This document shows, in pieces, positions 1 through 5,913 of a DNA stretch of 5,913 nucleotides. How positions within the stretch are numbered: the first letter of the stretch is position 1; each line of letters begins with the position of its first letter. The position numbers and the translations under genes are program-made. The notes under the pieces are model-generated. The model worked only from the letters and a program-made list of their open reading frames with translations, did not search any database and was not told where the DNA came from. The stretch comes from Frankiaceae bacterium (GTDB lineage: Bacteria > Actinomycetota > Actinomycetes > JAVEEJ01), in contig JAVEEJ010000152.1 in assembly GCA_030840515.1 (NCBI GenBank), positions 1-5,913 on the forward strand. Reading direction: 5' to 3'.

Positions 1-153
1 GATGGTGGCACCCGCCCGTTCCGCGTGCACGTGCGCGACCCATCGTTTGTGAACCTGCAGGCCAGCCCCGCTGTCTGCGAAGGCGGGATGGTGGCTGACG
101 TCATCGCCGCCGTCGCCAGCCTCGACCCCGTCATGGGCGGAGTGGACAGGTAA
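1..153 (+). CDS. nuoD: NADH-quinone oxidoreductase subunit D, C-terminal fragment
   Basis: This is the last 50 codons plus TAA stop of nuoD, read in frame from base 1; the 5' part lies outside the window. NuoD is the 49 kDa-type subunit of complex I, related to the large subunit of [NiFe] hydrogenases, and it forms most of the quinone-binding pocket together with NuoH and NuoB. The visible sequence starts DGGTRPFRVHVRDPSF and continues through a CEGGMVADVIAAVAS segment to the family-typical end DPVMGGVDR. The fragment ends exactly where NuoD proteins end, so the C-terminus is intact and nuoD is not fused to a downstream partner. The stop codon shares its last A with the nuoE start codon (TAATG), which indicates translational coupling. 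Identification is firm because the segment is highly conserved and the next gene is nuoE. Confidence 0.96.
   Translation, partial: DGGTRPFRVHVRDPSFVNLQASPAVCEGGMVADVIAAVASLDPVMGGVDR
139..142 (+). promoter_or_regulatory. Probable ribosome binding site of nuoE
   Basis: GGAG lies within the last codons of nuoD, ten bases before the ATG at 153. The spacing is slightly long and the match short, so reinitiation by ribosomes finishing nuoD (stop and start share one base) probably contributes to nuoE translation. Confidence 0.45.
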
Positions 154-860
154 TGCCGCTCACGGACCAGACGCGTGCCGCTGCACGCGAGATCATCGCG
201 CGCTACCCCAAGGCGCGATCGGCGCTGCTGCCGATGCTGCACCTCGTGCAGTCGGAGGAGGGCTACGTCAGCCCGGCCGGCATCGCCCTGTGCGCCGAGG
301 AGCTCGAGCTCACCAAGGCGGAGGTCGCCGCCGTGGCGACCTTCTACTCGATGTACAAGCGGCGTCCGGCCGGCGACTACCACGTCGGCGTGTGCACCAA
401 CACGCTGTGCGCGGTGCTCGGCGGGGATGCGATCTTCGACAGCCTCAAGGAGCACCTCGGGGTCGGGCACAACGAGACCACGCCCGACGGCAAGGTCAGC
501 CTCGAGCACATCGAGTGCAACGCGGCCTGCGACTTCGCACCGGTGGTGATGGTGAACTGGGAGTTCTACGACAACCAGACCCCGCAGTCGGCTCGCGAGC
601 TCGTTGACGCTCTCCGCGGCGGTAACCCACCGGCGCCCACGCGCGGGCCAGACAGCCTGTGCACGTTCAAGCAGGTGTCGCGGCTGCTCGCGGGCTTCGA
701 CGACGGCCGCTCGGGCGAAGGCGTCGCGGCGGGTCCGGCCACCCTCATCGGCCTGGACATCGCCAAGCAGCGCGGCGACGACGCACCGCCGTACTCGTCG
801 CCCCCGTCCTCCGACGACAACGACGCCGACTCGGGCGCAGCAGATGCGCGGGAGGGCTGA
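153..860 (+). CDS. nuoE: NADH-quinone oxidoreductase subunit E (24 kDa-type, [2Fe-2S] N1a)
   Basis: NuoE is a thioredoxin-fold [2Fe-2S] protein of the NADH dehydrogenase module, bound to NuoF on the cytoplasmic arm of complex I; its N1a cluster sits next to FMN but off the main electron path. The protein has 235 residues. A helical N-terminal domain (about 5-70) contains the family stretch EVAAVATFYSMY. The ferredoxin-like domain (about 75-155) carries the four N1a ligands as C81-x4-C86 (GVCTNTLC) and C122-x3-C126 (ECNAACDFAP). About 80 residues follow the conserved core. The part around 160-205 (LCTFKQVSRLLAGFDDGR, then GPATLIGL) resembles other actinobacterial NuoE proteins as I recall them; residues 206-235 are a Pro/Ser/Asp-rich tail that is probably disordered. 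E. coli NuoE is only 166 residues. ATG 153 is chosen because it abuts the nuoD stop and gives the usual N-terminus; the next in-frame ATG is at residue 28, inside the conserved domain. Confidence 0.97.
   Translation: MPLTDQTRAAAREIIARYPKARSALLPMLHLVQSEEGYVSPAGIALCAEELELTKAEVAAVATFYSMYKRRPAGDYHVGVCTNTLCAVLGGDAIFDSLKEHLGVGHNETTPDGKVSLEHIECNAACDFAPVVMVNWEFYDNQTPQSARELVDALRGGNPPAPTRGPDSLCTFKQVSRLLAGFDDGRSGEGVAAGPATLIGLDIAKQRGDDAPPYSSPPSSDDNDADSGAADAREG
851..856 (+). promoter_or_regulatory. Ribosome binding site that fixes the nuoF start
   Basis: GGAGGG lies in the final codons of nuoE, eight bases before GTG 865. It favours that GTG over the in-frame ATG at 844, which would lie upstream of this site and has only a weak purine run before it. 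Confidence 0.75.
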
Positions 861-864
861 GGCC

Positions 865-2178
865 GTGCTGACTCCTGTGCTGTCCCGCCACTGGGACGAC
901 CCGCAGATCCACACCATCGACGGCTACGAGAGCCACGACGGGTACCTCGCCGCGCGCAAGGCGCTGGCGATGGACCCCGACGCGGTGATCCAGCTCGTGA
1001 AGGACTCGGGCCTGCGGGGCCGCGGCGGTGCGGGCTTCCCGACGGGGATGAAGTGGGGTTTCATCCCGCAGGGCGACGGCAAGCCGCACTACCTCGTGGT
1101 CAACGCTGACGAGAGCGAGCCGGGCACCTGCAAGGACGTGCCGCTGATGCTCGCCAACCCGCACGTGCTGCTCGAGGGCGTGATCATCGCGAGCTACGCG
1201 ATCCGCGCGAAGCACGCCTTCATCTACGTGCGCGGTGAAGTGGCGCACGTGATCCGCCGGCTCAACCAGGCGGTCAAGGACGCCTACGCGAAGGGCTATC
1301 TCGGCGCCGACGCGTTCGGCACCGGCTACGGCCTCGATGTCATCGTGCACGCCGGCGCCGGTGCGTACATCTGCGGCGAGGAGACGGCGCTGCTCGACTC
1401 GCTCGAGGGCTACCGCGGGCAGCCGCGGCTGCGCCCGCCGTTTCCCGCGACCCACGGCCTCTACGCCTCACCGACGGTGGTCAACAACGTCGAGTCCATC
1501 GCGTCCGTGCCCGCGATCGTGCTGGGCGGGGCCGAGTGGTTCGGGTCGATGGGCACGGAGAAGAGCAAGGGCTTCACGCTCTACTCGCTGTCAGGGCACG
1601 TGAAGAACCCTGGCCAGTACGAGGCGCCGCTCGGCATCACGCTGCGCCAGCTCCTCGACCTAGCCGGCGGGATGCGCGACGGGCACCAGCTGAAGTTCTG
1701 GACGCCTGGGGGGTCGAGTACGCCGATCCTGACCGACGCGCACCTCGACGTGCCGCTCGACTACGAGGCGGTCGTCACCGCTGGGTCGATGCTCGGCACG
1801 AAGGCGCTGCAGTGCTTCGACGACACGACCTGCGTCGTGCGCGCCGTCCTGCGCTGGACCGAGTTCTACGCGCACGAGTCCTGCGGCAAGTGCACGCCGT
1901 GTCGCGAGGGCACCTACTGGATGGTGCAGATCCTCGAGCGGCTCGAGAAGGGCGAGGGGACCGAGGAAGACCTCACCACCCTGCTCGACACCTGCGACAA
2001 CATCTTCGGCCGCTCCTTCTGCGCACTGGGCGACGGCGCGACAAGCCCGATCGTCAGCGGCATCCAGCTCTTCCGTGAGGAGTTCGTCGCGCACATGACG
2101 CAGGGTGGCTGCCCGTTCGACCCGATCGCCTCCACGGTGTTCGCCAGTGCGCCACCCGCTGGGGTGGGTGCCCGATGA
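865..2178 (+). CDS. nuoF: NADH-quinone oxidoreductase subunit F (51 kDa-type, NADH/FMN/[4Fe-4S] N3)
   Basis: NuoF oxidises NADH: hydride goes to FMN and electrons then pass singly to cluster N3 and on to NuoG. From GTG 865 the protein has 437 residues, normal for the family. In order: the glycine-rich flavin segment GLRGRGGAGFPTG (49-61); NADESEPGTCKD (80-91) of the nucleotide/FMN pocket; GAGAYICGEETALLDSLEG (164-182), a conserved part of the NADH/FMN-binding Rossmann-like fold; a SLBB-type region around 235-320; and the N3 domain with C340-x2-C343-x2-C346 (ESCGKCTPCREG) and the fourth ligand C386 (SFCALGDGA). The open frame extends upstream to 604 but that stretch overlaps nuoE out of frame. 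GTG 865 gives MLTPVLSRHW, close to the usual actinobacterial start, and has a good ribosome binding site. The gene begins four bases after the nuoE stop. A C-terminal GGCPFDP segment with C416 lies beyond the cluster domain and is not a known ligand. Confidence 0.97.
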   Translation: MLTPVLSRHWDDPQIHTIDGYESHDGYLAARKALAMDPDAVIQLVKDSGLRGRGGAGFPTGMKWGFIPQGDGKPHYLVVNADESEPGTCKDVPLMLANPHVLLEGVIIASYAIRAKHAFIYVRGEVAHVIRRLNQAVKDAYAKGYLGADAFGTGYGLDVIVHAGAGAYICGEETALLDSLEGYRGQPRLRPPFPATHGLYASPTVVNNVESIASVPAIVLGGAEWFGSMGTEKSKGFTLYSLSGHVKNPGQYEAPLGITLRQLLDLAGGMRDGHQLKFWTPGGSSTPILTDAHLDVPLDYEAVVTAGSMLGTKALQCFDDTTCVVRAVLRWTEFYAHESCGKCTPCREGTYWMVQILERLEKGEGTEEDLTTLLDTCDNIFGRSFCALGDGATSPIVSGIQLFREEFVAHMTQGGCPFDPIASTVFASAPPAGVGAR

Positions 2179-4601
2179 CCGCCATCGCTCAGCCCCCAGC
2201 CGGAGGGCTTCCGGCGGAGCGTCCGGCCGACGCGGTGACCGTCACGATCGACGGCATCGAGGTGGTGGTGCCCAAGGGCACGCTCGTGATCCGCGCCGCC
2301 GAGCAGATCGGCATCCAGATCCCGCGCTTCTGCGACCACCCGCTCCTCGAGCCGGTCGGCGCCTGCCGGCAGTGCATCGTCGAGGTCGAGGGCCAGCGCA
2401 AGCCACTCGCGTCCTGCACCACGACCGTCACCGATGGGATGGTCGTCAAGACCCAGCTCACGTCCCCCGTGGCCGACAGGGCCCAGAAGGGGACGATGGA
2501 GCTGCTCCTGATCAACCACCCGCTCGACTGCCCGGTGTGCGACAAGGGCGGCGAGTGCCCGCTGCAGAACCAGGCGATGACGAACGGCGGCGCCGAGTCG
2601 CGCTTCCACGACGTGAAGCGCACCTATCCGAAGCCGGTCGCGATCTCCGACCAGGTCCTGCTCGACCGGGAGCGCTGCGTGCTCTGCGCGCGTTGCACGC
2701 GCTTCTCCCAGGAGATCGCCGGCGACCCGTTCATCGAGCTGTTCGAGCGGGGGGCGCTTGAGCAGGTGGCGATCTACGAGGACGAGCCCTTCGAGTCCTA
2801 CTTCTCAGGCAACACGGTGCAGATCTGCCCGGTGGGTGCGCTGACCGGCGCGTCCTACCGGTTCCGCGCCCGGCCGTTCGACCTGGTCTCCACACCCAGC
2901 GTGTGCGAGCACTGCGCGAGCGGTTGCTCGCTGCGCACCGACTGGCGTCGCGGCAAGGTGCAGCGCCGCCTTGCCGGCGACGACCCGCAGGTGAACGAGG
3001 AGTGGAACTGCGACAAGGGTCGCTGGGCGTTCCGCTACACCACGGCCGGCGACCGCGTGACCACGCCGCTGGTCCGGGACGAAGAAGGCTTCCTGCGTCC
3101 GGTCTCCTGGACCGAGGCGCTGGAGCGCGCTGCGGAGGGCCTGCGTGCAGCCGGCAGCTCGGTCGGGTTCCTCCCGGGCGGGCGCGTGACGCTCGAGGAC
3201 GCCTACGCCTGGTCGAAGTTCGCGCGCGTGGTGGCCCGGAGCAACGACATCGACTTCCGGGCGCGTCCGCACAGCTCCGAGGAGGCCGACTTCCTCGCGG
3301 CGCGGGTAGCGGGTCGGTTCATGGAGGTCGAGTACGCCGACCTCGAGCGCTCGCCCATGGTTCTGCTCGCCGGCTTCGAGCCCGAGGAGGAGTCCCCCAT
3401 CGTCTTCTTGCGGCTCCGTAAGGGCGTTCGCAACGGGGCGACGCGGGTCGCGGCGCTGGCACCCATGACGACTCCGGCGCTTCGCAAGACGCAGGCCACG
3501 CTGCTGCAGACCGCGCCGGGCACCGAGGCGGAGTGGCTGAGGGCGCTGGCCGGCGGCACCGAGCTCGAGGGAGCAGCGCGCGATGTCGCCGATGGACTCG
3601 GGCAGGCCGGTGCCGTGATCCTCGTCGGCGAGCGGCTTGCCGAGTCGCCAGGCGCGCTCGCGGCGGCAGCGGCGTTGTCCGAGGCGACTGGCGCACGGCT
3701 GGCGTGGGTCCCGCGCCGCGCGGGCGACCGCGGCGCGGTCGAGGCCGGCCTGCTGCCGAACCTGTTCCCGGGTGGGCGGCCGCTCGGCGACGCCAGCGGG
3801 CTCGCGGGCTGGGACGAGGCGCCGGGCGAGCCCGGCCGTGACCTCAACGCCATGATCGCGGCCGCCGCTGATGGTTCGCTCGGTGCGCTGGTGGTCGGCG
3901 GTGTCGACCCCGCGGACCTGCCAGACCCTGAGGCGGCGCTCGACGCGATGGAGCAGGTGCCCTTCTTGGTCTCGCTCGAGCTGCGTGAGAGCGCGGTGAC
4001 CGCCCGGGCCGACGTCGTGCTGCCGGTGGCTCCGGCGGTCGAGAAGGGTGGCACCTACCTCGACTGGGAGGGGCGGGCCCGGGACTTCGAGCCGGTCCTT
4101 CGCGGCACGGGTGCGGTGAGTGACGCGCGTGCGCTGCATGTGCTCGCCGAGGAGCTCGGGGTCGACCTGGGACTGGGCAGCACCGAGCAGGTGCGCGCAG
4201 AGATCGGCGCCGTGCCGCCGTTCACCGGCAGCGCACCCGACCTGTCGAGTGCAGACATCCCGGAGCCGCCCACACCGCGGCGCGGCGAGGCGGTCCTCGC
4301 GACGTGGCACCACCTGCTCGACGCGGGTCGGCTGCAGGACGGCGAGCCCAACCTGGCCGGCACCGCGCGGCGAGCCCGCGCCAGGCTCAACGCGGCCACC
4401 GCTGCCGAGCTGGGTCTGGCCGAGGGCGACCCGGTGCAGGTGAGCACCGACCGCGGCTCACTCACCCTGCCGCTGCTGCTCGCCGACCTGCCCGACCGGG
4501 TGGTGTGGGTGCCGACGCAGAGCGAGGGTGCCGGAGTCAGGGCGCAGCTCGCCGCGGCCAACGGCTCCGTCGTCCGTGTCTCCCGCGGAGGTTCCTCGTG
4601 A
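2175..4601 (+). CDS. nuoG: NADH-quinone oxidoreductase subunit G (75 kDa-type, iron-sulfur subunit)
   Basis: NuoG is the large peripheral-arm subunit that carries electrons from NuoF towards NuoI. The protein has 808 residues. A [2Fe-2S] ferredoxin domain (about 21-100) has N1b ligands C53, C64, C67 and C81. The next segment holds N5 with the rare histidine ligand: H115, C119, C122, C128. N4 is C168, C171, C174 and C218 (RCVLCARC, then QICPVGAL). A molybdopterin-oxidoreductase-like region follows from about 237; it opens with C244-x2-C247-x3-C251-x27-C279, the set that binds the extra N7 cluster in Thermus and E. coli enzymes. The rest (about 290-690) is the divergent catalytic-type fold, without a recognisable Mo-binding function, and 700-808 resembles a molybdopterin-dinucleotide C-terminal barrel. 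ATG 2175 overlaps the nuoF stop (ATGA). Only a weak GGTGGG (2163-2168) precedes it, so translation is probably coupled to nuoF. The 20-residue leader before the ferredoxin domain is common in the lineage; GTG 2235 is a less likely start. Confidence 0.96.
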   Translation: MTAIAQPPAGGLPAERPADAVTVTIDGIEVVVPKGTLVIRAAEQIGIQIPRFCDHPLLEPVGACRQCIVEVEGQRKPLASCTTTVTDGMVVKTQLTSPVADRAQKGTMELLLINHPLDCPVCDKGGECPLQNQAMTNGGAESRFHDVKRTYPKPVAISDQVLLDRERCVLCARCTRFSQEIAGDPFIELFERGALEQVAIYEDEPFESYFSGNTVQICPVGALTGASYRFRARPFDLVSTPSVCEHCASGCSLRTDWRRGKVQRRLAGDDPQVNEEWNCDKGRWAFRYTTAGDRVTTPLVRDEEGFLRPVSWTEALERAAEGLRAAGSSVGFLPGGRVTLEDAYAWSKFARVVARSNDIDFRARPHSSEEADFLAARVAGRFMEVEYADLERSPMVLLAGFEPEEESPIVFLRLRKGVRNGATRVAALAPMTTPALRKTQATLLQTAPGTEAEWLRALAGGTELEGAARDVADGLGQAGAVILVGERLAESPGALAAAAALSEATGARLAWVPRRAGDRGAVEAGLLPNLFPGGRPLGDASGLAGWDEAPGEPGRDLNAMIAAAADGSLGALVVGGVDPADLPDPEAALDAMEQVPFLVSLELRESAVTARADVVLPVAPAVEKGGTYLDWEGRARDFEPVLRGTGAVSDARALHVLAEELGVDLGLGSTEQVRAEIGAVPPFTGSAPDLSSADIPEPPTPRRGEAVLATWHHLLDAGRLQDGEPNLAGTARRARARLNAATAAELGLAEGDPVQVSTDRGSLTLPLLLADLPDRVVWVPTQSEGAGVRAQLAAANGSVVRVSRGGSS
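4587..4592 (+). promoter_or_regulatory. Ribosome binding site that fixes the nuoH start
   Basis: GGAGGT, a strong Shine-Dalgarno match inside the end of nuoG, sits five bases before GTG 4598. It supports that GTG as the nuoH start even though the frame stays open back to 4304. Confidence 0.8.
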
Positions 4602-5893
4602 TCACCGCCGTGCACGTGCTGGCCTCGCAGGAGGACACCCTCAGCACCTTCGGCCATGACCCGTGGTGGCTGATCGGCGGCAAGGCCGTCGCGATCTTCG
4701 CCGTACTCGTCCTCATCACGTTGCTGATGATGTGGGTCGAGCGTCGCGGCATCGCGCGGATGCAGCAACGGCTCGGACCCAACCGGGTAGGTCCCTACGG
4801 ACTTGGTCAGGGGCTGGCGGACGGCATCAAGCTGGCCCTGAAGGAAGACATCATCCCGGCGATCGTCGACAAGCCGGTCTACCTGCTGGCTCCGGTGCTC
4901 GCGGCGATGCCGGCCTTCATGGCCTTCGGTGTCATCCCGCTGGGCAGCACCGTCTCCATCGCCGGCCACGTCACCCGACTGCAGCTGTCGGACCTTCCCG
5001 TTGCCGTGCTCTACGTGCTCGCGATGAGCTCGATCGGGGTCTACGGCATCATCCTGGCCGGCTGGTCCAGCGGGTCGACCTACCCGCTGCTCGGCGGCCT
5101 GCGGTCCGCGGCGCAGGTCATCTCCTACGAGGTGGCGCTGGGGCTGTCTCTGGTCGCGGTGTTCCTCCAGTCCGGCTCGCTGTCCACGGCTGAGATCGTG
5201 AACAGCCAGGCCCACCAGTGGGCGATCATCACGACCGGCGTGGTGCCCTTCGCCATCTACTGCGTGAGCGCGGTGGGAGAGACCAACCGTGCGCCGTTCG
5301 ACCTCCCTGAGGCCGAGGGGGAGCTGGTCGGCGGGTTCCACACGGAGTACTCGTCGCTGAAGTTCGCCATGTTCTTCCTCGCCGAGTACATCAACATGAC
5401 CACGGTCTCGGCGCTGGCCACCACGATGTTCCTCGGCGGCTGGCGACCCTTCTGGCCGTTCTCGCTGTTCGGCTGGGCCGACAACGGCTGGGTCACCCTC
5501 ATCTGGTTCTTCCTCAAGCTCAGCGTGCTGCTGTTCGGCTTCGTCTGGGTGCGCGCCACGCTGCCGCGGCTGCGCTACGACCAGTTCATGTCCTTCGGCT
5601 GGAAGCGGCTCATCCCGCTGGCCCTGGTCTGGCTGCTCATCGTCGCGTCGCTGCGTGTGATCAGCCCGCACCTCGCCGCCAACCGGACCCGGCTCATCCA
5701 AGCGGTGGTGGGTCTGCTCGTGCTCGCGCTGCTGCTGTCCTTCTGGCCGCAGAAGGCCCCGCCGCCAGCAGTCGAAGAGACCGGTCCGGTCGAGTTCGAC
5801 CCCTTCGCCGGGGGCTTCCCGGTGCCACCGCTGCCCGGGCAGGTGCTGCCCGGAGCCCCGGTCGAGGGCCGACAGGAGGTCACTGGTGGCTGA
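4598..5893 (+). CDS. nuoH: NADH-quinone oxidoreductase subunit H (ND1-type membrane subunit)
   Basis: NuoH is the membrane subunit that joins the peripheral and membrane arms and, with NuoD and NuoB, forms the quinone entry channel. From GTG 4598 the protein has 431 residues. Conserved features are the first-helix region ending VERRGIARMQQRLGPNRVGP (47-66), LADGIKLALKEDIIP (73-87), and the acidic cytoplasmic loop GETNRAPFDLPEAEGELVGG (227-246) followed by FHTEYSSLKFAMFF (247-260), which lines the quinone site. Predicted membrane helices lie near 25-46, 95-117, 134-155, 172-192, 207-226, 258-281, 298-318 and 336-355, the eight of the family. A further hydrophobic stretch at about 364-383 looks like a ninth helix, followed by a Pro-rich tail with EFDPFAGGFPVPPLPG (399-414). 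Typical NuoH is near 325 residues, so roughly 80-100 are lineage-specific. The start overlaps the nuoG stop (GTGA). Upstream in-frame codons are rejected because they overlap nuoG and encode Arg/Pro-rich sequence. Confidence 0.96.
   Translation: MITAVHVLASQEDTLSTFGHDPWWLIGGKAVAIFAVLVLITLLMMWVERRGIARMQQRLGPNRVGPYGLGQGLADGIKLALKEDIIPAIVDKPVYLLAPVLAAMPAFMAFGVIPLGSTVSIAGHVTRLQLSDLPVAVLYVLAMSSIGVYGIILAGWSSGSTYPLLGGLRSAAQVISYEVALGLSLVAVFLQSGSLSTAEIVNSQAHQWAIITTGVVPFAIYCVSAVGETNRAPFDLPEAEGELVGGFHTEYSSLKFAMFFLAEYINMTTVSALATTMFLGGWRPFWPFSLFGWADNGWVTLIWFFLKLSVLLFGFVWVRATLPRLRYDQFMSFGWKRLIPLALVWLLIVASLRVISPHLAANRTRLIQAVVGLLVLALLLSFWPQKAPPPAVEETGPVEFDPFAGGFPVPPLPGQVLPGAPVEGRQEVTGG
5874..5880 (+). promoter_or_regulatory. 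Ribosome binding site of nuoI
   Basis: AGGAGGT, a near-perfect Shine-Dalgarno sequence, lies within the last codons of nuoH, five bases before GTG 5886. It is the strongest such site in the window and is good evidence that a gene starts here. Confidence 0.82.
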
Positions 5894-5913
5894 CAGCTCG
5901 GCAACTCCGCAGA
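5886..5913 (+). CDS. nuoI: NADH-quinone oxidoreductase subunit I, N-terminal fragment
   Basis: A new frame opens at GTG 5886 and runs off the window after nine codons (MADSSATPQ) plus one base. It overlaps the end of nuoH by eight bases. The identity rests on position, since nuoI follows nuoH in the conserved operon order, and on the strong AGGAGGT five bases upstream. The visible residues are a variable N-terminal leader and contain none of the diagnostic cysteines. NuoI is the 23 kDa-type ferredoxin-like subunit that carries [4Fe-4S] clusters N6a and N6b between NuoG and the terminal N2 cluster in NuoB. Confidence 0.8.

Noticed and set aside
604..864. Upstream in-frame extension of nuoF, giving a 524-residue protein.
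   Set aside because: The extra residues overlap nuoE out of frame and are Arg/Thr/Ser-rich low-complexity sequence. GTG 865 with GGAGGG eight bases upstream gives a normal NuoF N-terminus and length.
861..864. Search for a terminator or promoter between genes.
   Set aside because: The only true gap in the window is these four bases; all other junctions overlap, so there is no space for an internal promoter or intrinsic terminator outside coding sequence, and I saw no convincing hairpin followed by a T run.
2105..2761. Overlapping + strand open frame within the start of nuoG as a possible alternative gene.
   Set aside because: It is an out-of-frame shadow across the invariant cluster ligands of nuoG, with Arg/Pro-rich translation and no domain.
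2805..4313. A 502-codon open frame on the minus strand opposite nuoG.
   Set aside because: Same explanation: Arg/Ala/Gly-rich low-complexity translation, no domain, and complete overlap with a confidently identified gene.
4304..4597. Upstream in-frame extension of nuoH.
   Set aside because: It overlaps the conserved C-terminal domain of nuoG and encodes Arg/Ala/Gly-rich sequence unlike any NuoH; GTG 4598 with GGAGGT fits the family N-terminus.
4055..5701. A 548-codon open frame on the minus strand, opposite the nuoG end and most of nuoH.
   Set aside because: It lies fully opposite conserved nuoG and nuoH sequence, has an Arg/Gln/His/Glu-rich composition with no recognisable domain, and is explained by strong G/C bias at third positions of the + strand genes, which suppresses stops on the complement.

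Overview
The window is a segment of the operon for the proton-pumping NADH:quinone oxidoreductase (respiratory complex I, NDH-1) of a high-GC Gram-positive bacterium. All genes are on the + strand in the canonical order nuoD (3' end), nuoE, nuoF, nuoG, nuoH and nuoI (first nine codons). The lineage is inferred as Actinomycetota. The reasons are very high GC with strong third-position G/C, separate nuoD and nuoE genes, a NuoG of about 808 residues, and lineage-style C-terminal extensions on NuoE and NuoH. Genus cannot be settled from the sequence alone.

Layout: nuoD ends at 153 and shares one base with the nuoE start (TAATG). nuoE runs 153-860. nuoF starts at a GTG at 865, four bases after the nuoE stop, and ends at 2178. 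nuoG (2175-4601) overlaps nuoF by four bases (ATGA). nuoH (4598-5893) overlaps nuoG by four bases (GTGA). nuoI starts at GTG 5886, inside the end of nuoH. There is no intergenic space beyond four bases, so the window holds no internal promoter region, terminator, RNA gene, repeat array or mobile element that I can support. The operon promoter must lie upstream of the window.

Function: NuoE, NuoF and NuoG form the NADH-oxidising peripheral arm. NADH reduces FMN in NuoF, and electrons pass through N3 (NuoF) to N1b, N4 and N5 (NuoG). N1a sits in NuoE as a side cluster, and NuoG also keeps the four cysteines for the off-path N7 cluster. NuoI, which begins here, would carry N6a and N6b. NuoD and NuoH build the quinone site at the junction with the membrane arm. 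Every expected cluster ligand in the complete genes is present, so this looks like an intact, ordinary complex I module. I found no convincing undescribed system. The points most worth a second look are the C-terminal extensions of NuoE and NuoH.
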